Positions 46,135 to 59,249 are shown, numbered from the stretch's first letter. The stretch is DNA of 64,000 nucleotides from Sweltsa coloradensis (GCA_024449915.1 JAMZAV010000792.1:248001-312000), one strand, 5' to 3'. The notes: a model not told the origin generated them from the letters alone. Numbers and translations: made by a program.

Positions 46135-48254
46135 ATAAACGCACGGCGAGCACCATTGTTTCACATCTGTTGATAAAGTAGCTTCGCTCCCTCTTTTGGG
46201 TTCTATCGTACCCATGTTTAACAAATAATGTTTGTTTTCCTTTTATTTAATAGTAATGCATTCTTTATTGTTATTTATGTACATAAATTATAATCGGTAG
46301 TAGGCCATTATTATGGTAAAGCCCATTGACCAATGGAGTCATCAGTTCATTTAAGAACTTGTTATAGGTTGATATGAAAACGGATTTTGCCTTATTAAAT
46401 ATATTCTTGTTTATTTTTAAATACGGCTCAATTAGCACATCTTGAAACATTGTGTTCATAAGTAGTAGTTCGCTGACATCAGTTATTTATTTAATAGTGG
46501 ACAGTTGAGGTTCTATAAACGCCCCTTTAGTAAGCCAAAAGAATCGTTAAATAGATTATTATTACCAAAATTAATATTTAAAATCGACAACATATAAATA
46601 AAGTAAATACAGACAAAATATTGAACAAGTAGAAGTTTCGTGATACTAAATCGTGCGACCTCACTAGAGTGTAGCTCGTAATATCGCCCCTCCATCCATC
46701 ATGCTAAGGTTGTGTCCACAAAGCCTCAATTTCCAGAGGGGGGGGGGGAGCTTCACATTTGACAGCATCATTTGGCTGCGCTCGACCGACGGGGCACAAA
46801 ACCGAACTGGACGTTGAATATAAATTACTTTCTTGTTTATTACATTGAGGGAAAAACATGTTTTGAGAAAACTAGGAAAATAGGGTGGGGTGACTGGATG
46901 TGATTTTGATCCAGAAGTTTAAGGTTTTAAATTGCACTTTACGCATAGAATAGGTTTTCTGGTTGTAAATCACAAAGAACGTATAACTTTTTGTATATGT
47001 TGGTTAAAATACTTAAAGGGAAGCCTTATTATACTATACAGCAAAACTCCATAAATAAAAAACCGATTGACAGTCAATTTATATTTCATGGCTCGATTTT
47101 CAAAGAAATGTAAAAAAACAAAAAATGCGCCAAACACCACATAGAAAACATCCCATTGTAATAATTATATCGGTTGATAAAGTTCACAAATTTTTACATT
47201 TATGATGAAAATAACTTTAACTTTTATTATTCGCAGTTTACATCAGGAATTCACATTTATTGTATTTTATTTTTAAACGAGCTGTTGTTCTCAAACAATA
47301 ACCACTTTGTTAAGTTACATTGTGAATAAGAGAAATAATAACTAAATTTTCTTTAAAATTTAAACAAGAAAATTTTAACACAGATAATACTTCACAATCA
47401 TTTAAAGTACTTGGTCGTTGTTGGTTTTAATAACATTCCCTTTCAATTCAACTCAATTTTATTCAATTCAAAAGTTTACATTGAAATCGAGAATAGTATA
47501 AATAAATTTTGACATTTCTAAATATTAATGGTTCCCAATTAGAGACGATTCTCACGAAATAATGAGCTTTCACCGAAACGATTTTCCTGCCAATTAGGGG
47601 TAGAATTTAATTTGTGGCTAAACGTGGCTGTCTGAATGAAGAGAATGAATTCATTCTCGTTCCATCTCTATTCGACGCACGGAGGTTTAATTTCAAGCAA
47701 TGTATGGATTAATTTCTAGGAGTTGTATCTCATTTGAGTTTAGTTTCATCAGACCAACCAGGCAATTGTTTTGTTTCATTTCTATAAATGCTGTCTCCAT
47801 TCAAGTAGAATATGGTTATAATAAGTTTCAAATTTAATAAGATTTGTGTTCAGATTTAACCATGCTATTGCAATTAGATTGAATACAGATGCTTATTATA
47901 TAAGATCTCGGTAAAAGCTTGCATTGTTATCACTTTGGAGATGTACGTGTTTATGGCAGATGTTGTGAAGTTCATTGTTTGAATTCTTCAAAGTTAATAC
48001 TACTTCAACTAATAAATTACTGTTCGCTTGGCTGACACATACCACAGATGTTTGAGATTGTGTACACTTGTTACGGAAATTAAAAGCTATACAGTCATAC
48101 TTTTGTAAAAATTATTTAAAATCATTCAAATTTAAATTTGTGAAAGTGTGTGTGAAAGTGATTCAGAAAGTAAAAATAATCAAATGTCATACATCCTAGA
48201 TATGAGAGTTGTTAACAATCAATCAGCTATACTTCATAGTATCTGTGACGGTAG
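46135..48254. other. Intron-like AT-rich DNA, nothing recognised
   Basis: Minus ORFs of 60-62 aa near 46300 and 46600 are featureless. Confidence 0.55.
46740..46750 (+). repeat. Poly-G tract
   Basis: A short G run after TTCCAGA. Confidence 0.8.
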
Positions 48255-48720
48255 CAGTGGCGTCGGAACAGGGGGGGGCAAGGGGGGCATTGCCCCCCCC
48301 TAATTTTCATGACGTGGGGGCATAGGGGGGCAGATTTAGAGTTAAAAAATCAAGACTTCTACTCTACTTTTTGGGAAAGCAACCGTATATCCGACTATTT
48401 TTATAACCAGCCACCCGTCTTGTATTGTGTGTTGGTCATTCACTTCAGTAAGAGTGGTCACGTGAATCAGACTCACGTCTAATCCAAACATCCCTTTGAA
48501 TGATTTGCTCGAGTTATTGGCAGACGCAAGTTGGGATTTGGTTCGCTCGTGTCGCATCGTTATGCGTTCATTGTTCAGTCATCTTTGGAGTGGTGTAGTG
48601 ACTGTGATTATAGCAAAGTGGCAAGTGGGAAGATTATTCCTCTTAGAGTGTAAGTAGTGTAGTGTGAAGTGTAAAGTAAAGTGTAAGTGTGTATGTAGTG
48701 TGTCGTGTTTAAAAGTGTTT
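48255..48720 (+). mobile_element. hAT-type transposon terminus (one end only)
   Basis: CAGTGGCGTCGGAACAGGGG is typical of hAT elements with CAGTGGCG inverted ends. It is followed by GGGGGGCA and TGCCCCCCCC (mirror runs) and TAATTTTCATGACG. Beyond it is a GTGTAGTG/AAGTGTAAAGTG-rich leader-like stretch to about 48720. The opposite end and any transposase were not found. The right boundary is approximate. Confidence 0.55.
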
Positions 48721-48975
48721 AAGATTAAATTGATTTCATAATTAAAGCACATTTTCATGGTAATTTAGTTAGGTTGTAAAGTATGCAAAACGAAAATCAA
48801 AAGTCTATTTTTAGGGCTGTTGACAACGTCAAAGTGACAAACTCCCACTTTCAATGACCCGTTTTAAACACCGTATCTCATCACTCAAAAGAAGTTGAAG
48901 CGTCATGAACTCATTAGATATTGATGTTGTGACTATAACAATTTAGACAGGTTAAGACGACAGAATCAGCTCAAG

Positions 48976-49080
48976 CGTAAAGCGAGAAACTCGGAAGGCC
49001 AGGAGTTCGAATCACACCACCAGTAATTCCGACTGAAAGTTTTGTCCAACGTTTTTTCAAACGTAAATGAGCACGGAAGT
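48976..49080 (+). repeat. tRNA-derived SINE (third family, member 2)
   Basis: B box GGAGTTCGAATCACACC, then AATTCCGACTGAAAGTTTTG and ACGTAAATGAGCACGGAAG. Same body as 18462. Confidence 0.6.
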
Positions 49081-51455
49081 TATTTTAGGAGATTTGTATA
49101 AAGTGAAAAAGAAAAAAAAAGTAAAATATTTACTCCTTACAAATAGGAGAGGTTAAATTTTAGAGTTAAATAACTCCGAAAAATGCATTTGTACCCAAAC
49201 GGGAGTAAGTACGGCTTAATACTAAAATAAACTCTTTTTTTTGTTAATTCCTCTTTGTGAATCCGGGCCCAGAGAGGGGCATGCATTGCATTCTGGGAAG
49301 GTTTCCCACGAGAAATGTAGGCCTACTCCAAGCAACGAAATATTGCATATAAATAATATTGAATGTCACAAACAGTTACAGTTCGGCCATGTTCCTACGT
49401 TGCACGTGTATGTACGTCAGGACATCATTTCTCAACGTCCACCTGCAGAGACGTCAGGAACTCGGTCCCAAGCAACAACATGAGTGGTGGTGGTAAGCGT
49501 AGCTAGGTCTTGCAAGCTACACTACAAATAGGATGATGAACGCGCACGTATAGAGCATTACGCAGTCAACTGGATAGTTGCTGCACTGACAAATTTATCA
49601 AGGCGCTTTAACTTGGCAAACTCGGTTTTAAATTTCAAAACGTGAATTACCAATAGTTTAAGTAAATAAATACATAAATTTGTATTTAGAGTCTACCCAC
49701 TCAGTCACATAAATTATTTTCAGTGGGGGACATTAAATTTAAAGCAGACACCATGACAAACGTACAATGACCAACTAGAGACCGGCATATTTAAGTTTGT
49801 GGCTTACTCTTATCAGTAGTTTTGTAAGTAATACGTATAATAAATGTATGAACTGTTGAGTATACAAACTACTGGTTATATTACTGTCAATTTATTTATG
49901 TTACACTATTTTAATATTTAAAGTCTAACTCTAAAGTTATGACTTTAAATTATTTATTTAAAAATAATCTCTAAAAATCATTAAAAAAATCTGAGTTATT
50001 AACAGTATTCCTGCCCTTCAACAATAGTGGATATGTTATTATTTTTATGTCAGCAGCTATGCACTTATCGTGGTATGTTTTGTACTACACAAAATAATTA
50101 GGGTGATACATACATTGTCTGAAGGTTATCAACGCAATAATTGGGTGGTTAATATTGTGACGAAGGGCATCTCTTCTTTATGGTTATCCTACTAAATAGG
50201 TCAACTGTAGGCTACCTAAGATAACCTTTGCTTTATTGTTCTCGTAAACAGCTGAAAACAGAAGCTCGTTCGAGACGTACTATAATCGTAAAACATATAG
50301 GAGTGAATATTGCCTATAGTAACTATTATCAAACTACTATTTTCATCATTATTAACTATCAATAATATGCTTCATATTATAATTATGATACCGTAAACAA
50401 TTACTAGCAAGTTTAATGAAAGAAACACCAAAGATAGAGACAAAAAATCACCTACACCAACATCCACAATAATATCACACAATAACAGGTTATTAATAAA
50501 ACACTGCTGAAATAAATTGAGTTTGAACCAAAACAATTAAATTGATAAAAAGGAATAAACAATTTAAAAACTGAATTTCTGTACTGGAATCGGAGAATAC
50601 AACGTCGTAACTCAAACAAATAAATACATTGAACGGTTTTGTGTGGTTTTATCTGGAGTTAACTTGTTTAACTTGTTTTTACGTTTAGATAAATTGTATT
50701 ATTTATTATCATAAAAATATTCATGAATTGATCACTTAAACTTATAACAAACATTGAAAAAACGTAACAATAATGTTTCTAAGTGCTTAAAAAATTGTGA
50801 AACCTCAAAATAAATTGCGAATTCTATTTATATTTGACGCAGAGAAATTACAAAAGACTGGCGTTATTTCGACATCAAAATAATACAAAAAATCCTAAAA
50901 TAGTTTCTCCGCATCCAACATGTCCAAGTAATAGCGCTCTGTCCTCGAACTGTCATCAACACACATGGGGTTCGTGATGCTGAAAAACCAATAAAAACGC
51001 AAAAGTCAAAACCATTTCCTACTTTACCAATAAATGAGCAACGAAATGAACATATCTGAAATACACGGAAAGTAATAACACTCGTTAAAATATGAATTCG
51101 GGTTATTCAAACAAAGTGAGATAAACCCTAAACAAAAAATATTATAAATAATATTTTTAACATTGAACCTAACATAGTGTTAGCACTTCTTCGCGAAAAT
51201 AGTGGTTTGCCCGAAGATTTAACAGACCCATAACATACATTCCAGCATTCAAGTTGAAGAATGTCTTGAAATCTTTCTTTACATTGTCAGATATAGACAG
51301 GTCTCTTACTGTGTTGAAGTTTTTGAGAGCGTAACACTTTTTCAAACTAAAACAGCATCGACAGGCTGAGAACTATAGTGACAATTTTGACATGTTATAT
51401 GACAGAATGTATATATGAAAAATATTGTACGCCTGCCACATCTCTTTTTTATCCC
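49081..51455. other. Intron-like AT-rich DNA
   Basis: The somewhat GC-richer 49250-49500 contains an 80-aa ORF without features. The rest is very AT-rich. Confidence 0.5.
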
Positions 51456-51481
51456 CCCCCCCCACCCACCCACCCACCCAC
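51456..51481 (+). repeat. Poly-C / (CCCA)n tract
   Basis: Eleven C then five CCCA-type units. It explains the Pro-rich and Gly/Val-rich small ORFs here. Confidence 0.9.
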
Positions 51482-52034
51482 TTGTCAAGCCCCACAACTA
51501 GCAGCGCGCAATCGTTCCAATAAACACAAAACACACCAGCCCTCTGCAAAATTTTGTTAATTGGACTATTTAAAAAAAAAAAAAAAAAAATTCTACGAAT
51601 TTTGAACATTTTAAAATATGAATTTTGTATAACCGTAATTCTGCGTACGTAAACAAACATACTCATTAAATGTTTATTAGTTAATTGATAATTATATTTT
51701 AAATACAAACCATGCATTGCATCCCCAAGCAGAATATGGTTATAAAGTTCAATTTATTAAGTCATGTTCAATACGAATATTATCATTTTTAAATAAAAAG
51801 AAAAATTTTAAATGTTTAGAGTCAAATAAGAATTAAGTATGCCTACACATACTACGATCGAATCCAGAAGGCTAACTCTCCAGCCTACAACATTGTGTCT
51901 AAACGACGACACTTGAATTAAATCACAAGTAATTAAATCAAAGAGCCTTAAAATAGATTTAAAATTTAAAATAGCATCCGCGAGCCGATCTCATAATTGA
52001 TAATTGCTAATAATTTCTAAAGTGTAAAATATCA
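51482..52034. other. AT-rich DNA with an A run
   Basis: An 18-A run near 51573-51590; otherwise unremarkable. Confidence 0.55.
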
Positions 52035-52528
52035 CTAGGAAAACGCTTAAGTCCCGCCGCGTTGATGGATGAGCGTAATTTTTTTTAAACGAAAAAAGCG
52101 TAAAATTGCGATTTTTTTAATAGATAATTTTTCGATTACGCTCAAATTTCACACGAATATATTAATTCATAAAATTAAAGTTCTGTGAAAAAATCGTTAC
52201 AATCGGATAAAGCATGTAGATGTTATAAGTCGAAGAATTTTTTTAAAAATCGAAAAAAATCGTAAAATTGCGATTTTCATGAGAAATAATTTTTTGATCG
52301 ATTTTTCCCTCCGTGCAGTTCTTCGTTCAGAGATATTCACAGACCTCCATAAAATTTTATCGCAATTGGAGTATTGGTTTAGTCGGAATCGAGTTCACAG
52401 ACACACAAAAATACAAAAAAAAAAAAGAAAGAAAAAAAAAAAAAAAAAAAAACATTCCGGATTTTTTTTCTCCAGTGTAGTGAAATGGAATCTTCGCTTC
52501 GCTCGCTACGCTCGCTACGCTCATCCAA
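52035..52528 (-). mobile_element. Helitron/Helentron-like element, copy E (short)
   Basis: It has the same two ends as copy D, with the CTAG end at 52035-52038 and CATCCAA ending at 52528. It carries about one and a half central units, so it is shorter. The tip has two extra CGCTACGCT duplications. An A-rich run (about 52415-52450) precedes the tip, as in copy D. Small ORFs overlapping it are chance readings. Confidence 0.7.
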
Positions 52529-52735
52529 TAATTAAAGAGAAAGCTGCACCATTCAACTTGTGCCGAAGAACAAACCAAACAGAATGGTAAATAATATAAA
52601 TCAGACAATTCACAACAAATTAATTAAAATTGTAAGCAATAAACAATGTGATTGAAAAAGGAGACAATTACATAAAATCATACTTATCACGGTGTTTTGT
52701 TCAGTTTTGGATTTAACTAGAGTATTAATAGTTTA

Positions 52736-53216
52736 AAAACCCTTTCCTGCCCAACGGTACCATATGGACCAATAACGGTTATTAATTTTAATCTGGGTAA
52801 ATAATGTTTTTCAATTTGACCTCATTTTTTTAGAATATTTTTTTTTCACATTCCAATAGGACCAAAAGTGAATTTTTAAGAGAAGATTGAAAATACACAT
52901 CTGCAAAATAGGCTAAAAATGAAAAAAAAAACTGGTTGTCCCGGAAATGTAATAAATCTCTAGTATTCTATTATCAAAATTATTATTTTTATTATTAAAA
53001 TCCAAAATGTGCAAAAAAACATCAGGAAAAATCTAGTTTTAAGAACGTATTTCAAATTTTAATTTTTTACCTCAAATGAAGCTTTTAATCAAATTCCTAA
53101 ATTTCCCAAAATTCATTAAAATTCATGATACAAAATATGAAAAAAATGCAAAACTCGAATTGTTTGCTAAAAAATATCTAACTTTCACGGATTTAATTCG
53201 GGCCTGAAAGGGTTAA
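52736..53216. mobile_element. MITE-like element with AACCCTTTCC ends, possibly TTAA target
   Basis: The left end AACCCTTTCCTGCCC is mirrored on the right by GGGCCTGAAAGGGTTAA. The right edge has TTAA, as in piggyBac-type insertions, but the left edge reads TTTAAAA, so the duplication is imperfect. The AT-rich interior is non-coding. Confidence 0.5.
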
Positions 53217-53224
53217 TGTATTTT

Positions 53225-53260
53225 ACCTGTCCCAAGACGGGACAGGTCGGCCTGTGTATA
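53225..53260 (-). repeat. ACCTGTCCC palindrome motif, copy 1
   Basis: ACCTGTCCC (53225-53233), 5-nt loop, GGGACAGGT (53239-53247), then CGGCCTGTGT. The same motif recurs at 56752 and 58769. Confidence 0.65.
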
Positions 53261-54300
53261 CCTCAAATGCGTTTCTACCAATTTCAACACTGGATTAACA
53301 ATATGTTCATTAATAACAAACTTAAAATATTTCCTCTCAACATGAGAGGGTGGTGTTCTAATCTCGCCTAGTCTTGGCAGTGAGTGTACCTAGAGCCTCC
53401 CTAGCTCGCTAGCTAGCTCGGCGTCATCACCATTATACCACGAGACGTGCGGATAATATAAACCGAACAACATCCACCGCTAATAGATTACAAATAGGGT
53501 ACTTGTTTTTCATTAAGAGATGCGTTGACAATTAAGATCCTAGCAGAGTGATCGTAAGTCTGTACAACAAGTCTAAGAGTACTTGGAGTTAAATTACAAT
53601 AGAAGGGGTTTGGTTTCGTAATTAAAATCCTACAATTATATAAGTGGGGGCGATAATATTAGTAAGTACTGACAAATATTGGTAATAAGGAATATAATTA
53701 TTGTGTTTTCGTTTAATAGTTATGAAAGGAAGTAACATAATATTTAAAAACTATTAAGTGGGTTAGAACTCTTCACTAAATCAAATCAAAATAACGTTTC
53801 GTAAATGTATGTTTTGATGTTTTTGGTAAAATATGATTTTTGTTTGTGAAATTAACCTGAAGACGGAAATTGTTAATAGTTTAATAGTTGGTTGAATTTA
53901 TTTATTAGATAATTGAGTGTATTTAAAAAATGTTATCTGATAACAGTCAAATGCAAGAAATGTTGGAAAATTTATGTCTAAAAACTAAAAATAACCAATT
54001 TCTACAACATACAATCCCCACCATTCGTATCACCAATTGTATGAAATAACCAATAGCAAACCACAATATCTATACTAAAGGAAAGGGTCAAATCTCGGAT
54101 AAACCAAGCAATCGAGTTTTATTCGGAACACGCACTCCAAATACCTTACGTACGCACCCTACAATCTACGGTAGATGTTGACTGGCAGACAAAAACGGCG
54201 AAAACGGGACAAAGAAGTCTAAAAACCTAACCAATCGGACAGCCATAAAACAAAGACACGAAACACACACAGAAAACAATTGAAAAAGAAAACAGCGCTG
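53261..54300. other. Intron-like DNA
   Basis: A CTAGCTCGCTAGCTAGCTCG palindromic cluster near 53402 is the only structure noted. Confidence 0.5.
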
Positions 54301-54660
54301 TAACTTGGAGAAGGAAAGACAAGTAGAGATATATCGAAAGGAAAAGTGTAAACTACTATTAGTGGAGGAGCCGTCGCTGTGCGACTATTACAAATTGAAT
54401 TTACAGACACTCGTGGCCAATCAATTGTTGAGTTCCTACCGCGGGCGGGAGCGTCGCGACGCGTCCAGTGAGGGGAGCTCTGATTGCTTCCCGGGGATTA
54501 GGCGGGAGAGGGAGGAGGAGAGACAAGACTTTCGGGAAGAAACTTTAAAATTGAATTTCTTGACTCTAACAACGAGGCTGGATGTTAGTGGAAGACATGG
54601 CGCTACAAACAAAAGTATATTAATTGTCCAACTCTCGCAACAATACAAGATATAATATGA
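54301..54660 (+). other. GC- and CpG-rich island-like patch with a 116-aa ORF
   Basis: 54430-54530 stands out against AT-rich flanks (CCGCGGGCGGGAGCGTCGCG). The overlapping + ORF 54305-54655 is rich in Glu/Arg, has no recognised domain, and there is an opposing minus ORF. It could be a promoter, an untranslated first exon or a repeat. Not called as a gene. Confidence 0.35.
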
Positions 54661-56751
54661 TTGATATTTTTGATTTGTTTCTCAGAGATGAAAAAATAAA
54701 AACAACCACAAAAAGTGTTGAAATGATAGTTGGAACTTAACCGCACAATAAGTCACTATATATATATATATTAAAACTTTGAATTGCTGGAGATGTGTAA
54801 AATAAAATTGGATATGATAATTGTTTATACTACTGCAAACCTACATCTTTAAATTCATTTCAGATTAATTAGAATTTTTTAAATTTTGAATAAAACATCC
54901 ATTCCATAATAGTATTTTAGAACATCCAATTTGTTATCAATTGTCATCCATGATGAACTATTGTGAAAACTGTAGGTGTATATGTCATAAAATATGATAC
55001 AAGATGTTTTCAAACATCTAAATAGGAGCTTTTCTTACGCGTATTTCACTGGCGCACGGAATTTATTGCAGAAAACCATTTGCCCGTTAGTAGGGCTCGG
55101 CCGAGTTCAATATATCTACAGCTATGTTCGGCCGTTTGTCGTACCCCACCTGACATCGACATTCCAAGAAATAAATCTTGTACATAACAGACATAGGAAT
55201 ACCAACAGAAAACCAGACTCAATCAATAATATCTGAGGTGATCGCTTCCACAAATATTTTAAATACCTTTGGCAATAACATATTAGTCCCTCTTTCAGTC
55301 AGTAAAACTTTCGATTGCTTTACAATTTACAAAGTCGTATCAAGGTTAATACTTAACTTATTACGTATATAATGTACATGAACACAGAACATCACATTCC
55401 ACACAATCACACATTCTCATTCTTTCACATTTTCCATTTTTAAATGTGGAATTTGAAAAAGGTTTGGAATATTTGCTGTGAGTGCGCATTGATTTTCGTT
55501 CTTTAGTACGAGTGTGAGAAAGCAAGGCCCATTTGGTATGAGTGGTGGTGGGAGGGGCTTACAATGTTACAATCTTGTAACTCAGGTCGAAGGCCGTGTA
55601 TGCTTTGATAACAAATGAATTAAACTTGATATCATGAAATAAAATGTTTTTGCTTTTTATGGTAAAATGTGTTATACACATAGTTGTATTTTGATTCAGG
55701 AGTATAACTGAGTGGATTGGCAATCCTATACAGTTAGGGAAATTACGAGCAAATATTGAATTAAAGACAAGTCCCTTTTAAAGTCTATGAAAACTGTGAC
55801 TAGGTCATAAGAAGCGCGATTTTAACGTGACACGACGTCGAGACTGTGGAGTGTTTGGAACAAAATTAATTACAATTAAAACCGCATTAAGTTTTTGTCT
55901 CTTTAAAGCGAACATCGTACAGAGGCTGATAGTGATGATAACTAGGAAGCGTCGGGCCCGTGACGGCGTGTGATTCCCCCCCCCCCCCCCCCCCCCCTAC
56001 TCAAAAGACTAGTGGGCTTGACGCAACAGCGTCGGTGGCCTTTTATTATTCTAGAAAATCTTAACGCTGTTAACATGAACAAAACGGGGCTAATTGTTAC
56101 GTTAAAAGAGTGAATAACGAAGCGTTATGATTAGGGGAGGGGTTTTAAGTTCCAAAAGGTGCTGTAAATATTAGAAGAATTTTAATAGTTTTGATATTAG
56201 AAAAAAGAGGTGACCTGAATAAATAGTACAGGCATGTGAATGTAGCGTTTTGTGAATAGTTGCTACAAAGCGCCATTTTTCACCTAAAACTATGGTTTTC
56301 AAGTCATCTTTCATTTTATTTTCCTTAGTATGTATCTATATTTAAATGTGCACATTTTTATTCAGTTGATATTAATTCAACCTTGATGACATAATTTCAC
56401 AACAAAAAGATGAAAAAACTTCATACTCAAGTTTTTAAAGGTGAAAAAAATAGATCTAAAAACGCTATAAAATAACACTTGAAAATGCTTTATATACATG
56501 TACAACAACCACTTTTCATAGCACATATTTACTAGGTTAAATAATATCTTATTTAAATCGTTATCATTATAAGGCTAATGGAATATATTGAAATATATTA
56601 CTGTATTAAAACAAAGTTTAACAATTACAAATAAATCATTACTCGAAACAATTATTTGTATTTCAGTAAAAACAATCATACTCCCCAATGTAAGAAATTC
56701 TCAATATATCATTATTTAAACTATCAGTGACCAGGCTGTTATCTATAACCC
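54661..56751. other. Intron-like AT-rich DNA
   Basis: (TA)n near 54759-54771 and the poly-C at 55976 are the only marked tracts. Confidence 0.5.
55976..55997 (+). repeat. Poly-C tract
   Basis: Twenty-two consecutive C, an uncertain length in most sequencing methods. Confidence 0.95.
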
Positions 56752-56790
56752 CACACTGGCCGACCTGTCCCATGTGAGACAGATAAACTA
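56752..56790 (+). repeat. ACCTGTCCC palindrome motif, copy 2
   Basis: CACTGGCCGACCTGTCCCAT then GTGAGACAGATAAAC, a decayed version of the palindrome. Confidence 0.6.
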
Positions 56791-56834
56791 CTATAGCTGA
56801 GAGTCGAAGCCATCAGTAATCTCCCAGGCTTTGA

Positions 56835-56940
56835 GTCGTCCTCGTCCAGGTATCAGAGGGAGCGAGGTGCTGGTTCGAATCCAGGTTAATGCAGTGTACG
56901 ATGTCCGAGAGAGAAGCACGTTATAAACAGCGGAGGAGAG
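56835..56940 (+). repeat. tRNA-like SINE head
   Basis: GTGCTGGTTCGAATCCAG carries a B box, preceded by TCGTCCTCGTCCAGG. No acceptor stem. Confidence 0.45.
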
Positions 56941-57010
56941 ACTGTTGAGATCCCAGAGAACAATCCCTACGTCATATGTGTTTCAATGAGATAGCAGGGA
57001 AAGTATAATG

Positions 57011-57290
57011 GACACATCATATCGGGTTCAAGCACTGTACAAGATTGCATAATAACATAGAATTCTGTCGTCTTCTTAAACCAAGTGGAGATATAACATT
57101 TCGGTACATTTCATGGAATTGTACGGAATAAAATATTCCTTGAAAGCTGGAATTATGATAAAATTTACAACGAATAAAATACATGACAAGAAGGAGAACG
57201 ATAAATTTTACAACATTCAGCACTCACAGCCAAATTTCGTCTTTTGTTACCATATTTTGTGTATTTTTGCGTACGTTTTCTGTTTCCTTC
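57011..57290 (+). repeat. Dispersed repeat of about 280 bp, copy 1
   Basis: It matches 59250-59528 in the same orientation. Shared phrases include TCGTCTTCTTAAAC, AAGTGGAGATA, ACATTTCGGTACATTTCA, CGGAATAAAATAT and GTATTTTTRCGTA. The two copies have nearly equal length with scattered differences. Both lie downstream of a GGCCGACCTGTCCC-type motif (56758, 58771), so a longer element is possible. It is probably a decayed retroelement; no intact ORF remains. Confidence 0.75.
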
Positions 57291-58768
57291 TGACATAGTG
57301 CACTTTTGAGCTTTCGGTATTCAAATCTTAGCAAATCTTAGCGACAAATCTTAGTCTAAAGTAAATAAGCTAAGGTCAGTTTGGTCAGTTAAGGTCAGTC
57401 AGAGTGAAAACGAGAATTGAAAAAGTAATTTAGTAGTAAAGTTTAGTGCAAACAACCGGATTATAATATGGAGTGTGGGAGAGTATTTGTGATTGATGAT
57501 AATTGCACATTGGTCTATTGTGGGTCCATTCCAAGTCATTTCATGGTTTGTTCGTGGGCTCATGGGGGTAAATTTTCATTCAGTATAGCCTGAATATACT
57601 TTTGACTTCAAATATAAGAAATAAAACATTATGGAGCAAGAAAAAATACAAAACTTAAAATGATCAATATCGCACTAATTATAAAGTTTAACAAAATAAG
57701 AGTGGTTTAATAACAAGAACAAAAATGTCATAGTTTGATAGAAGTTAGTTTTCATACGCAAGCATTAATATGTAGTTGCAAAAACAAAGTAAACCTACCA
57801 AGGCGACATTTCTGATTGTGTAATTGGAACTCAGAATATTTTAAATAAGATTTAATTACGCGTTCACTGAGCCACGCTTTAGATTATTCTTTGTTGCTCT
57901 AGAGGTGAATTTATTTAAATAAGGAAATCATCACAAGGTTTTATTTCATCTCAAGCCACTAACACGAGCAGATAAAGTAAGAATGATTTATTTTGTAAAC
58001 TCAGTTTAGTTTAATAGGTTTCGAGAAACAGAAGAACAATAAACATTCATTTGCAGACACTGGATGTAATTTCTTCCGTTTATTCCACACTGATCGTAAG
58101 TCAATAAATCAGACAGTTTCACGAGAAAACACAGGGAGATAGTGAATTATTGTTCTTCCACTCTATCAGCACGACAAACGAGTAGAGCTTTTTAAATAAA
58201 TACAAAATGATTGGACTAATAATGTAAACGGAACATGTCAGCAGCTTTGAGTGTCTTCAATTTATAAGAGTAATTTAAAACAAATCAATCAATACATGAA
58301 GACTACTGACAGTGGATTTCAAGTGGTATTAAGTGGTTTTTTAATTTTAAATAAATCAATCCTACACTTGAATGCTGCATCTATAAAGAGTGGTTTGAAC
58401 AGTTTTTTTATTGCATATAGTTTGTGTATTGACTCACGATTTTCAGTAAAGCGCAGTTTTGCAAATGGTTTTGCGAGGGTGCAAGAAATCATTTATTGCC
58501 ACAATATAATAAAAAATAACAATTTACTACTGTATCCCTCAGACCTAAATTTTAACATCCATAGTACCATTCGATATACGATACTGTAACTTCATCCACA
58601 TCTTCTTTTTCACTCAAATTAATTATTTTAATTACTGTGATTATGCACTTCATATTTTTAACATAAAATTTTGATTCGATGTATATGTTAAATTAATTCT
58701 GATATTGTACCTAACTTGGACTATATCTATGTAAACGCTAAAGAGGTATGGGCATGTCCAAACCCCTC
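57291..58768. other. Intron-like AT-rich DNA
   Basis: A 112-aa ORF at 58251-58589 shows no motif; nearby GTCAGTTAAGGTCAGT repeats at 57374-57400 are short. Confidence 0.5.
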
Positions 58769-58803
58769 ACTGGCCGACATGTTCTGTCATGGGACAGGTA
58801 AGT
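58769..58803 (+). repeat. ACCTGTCCC palindrome motif, copy 3
   Basis: CACTGGCCGACATGTTCTGT then CATGGGACAGGTAAG. The left half is mutated, the right half intact. Confidence 0.6.
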
Positions 58804-59249
58804 TAGAATAAAATAAATCAATTAAGATTTACTAAAGTAAAAGGAATTTATGGTTATTGGCCGTGCAGTAATATCGGCCGAATAATAAGGGCCGAATTTA
58901 AAAATAGCTGGTTTTGAGGTTGATGTCTGATTTTGTAGTGTTATATCAGTGGATATGGCCCTATTTTGTACTTAACTCTTAGTTATATGTGCAATGGAAA
59001 TAAATAGCTATTCCAATTCATGTCTAACATTCAATGTGTTAAAAAAGTTAAGTGGAGATGCCTGGTATATGTATCTATTTTTGTCTGGGAATAGAACTGA
59101 ACAAAACACATCAAATATAACATGTCCCAGTCAATATTTTAGCATCAAGTCTAACCAAGTAATACACCCTAGTAATACATTCAACAGTTTTAGAATAGAA
59201 TTACGTGGAATAATCAACCTTTACATATTTGTCTGCCACGAATGTTTGG

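Noticed and set aside
54305..54655. 116-aa + ORF rich in Glu and Arg
   Set aside because: No domain; an opposing minus ORF of similar quality overlaps it. Kept only as a CpG-rich patch.
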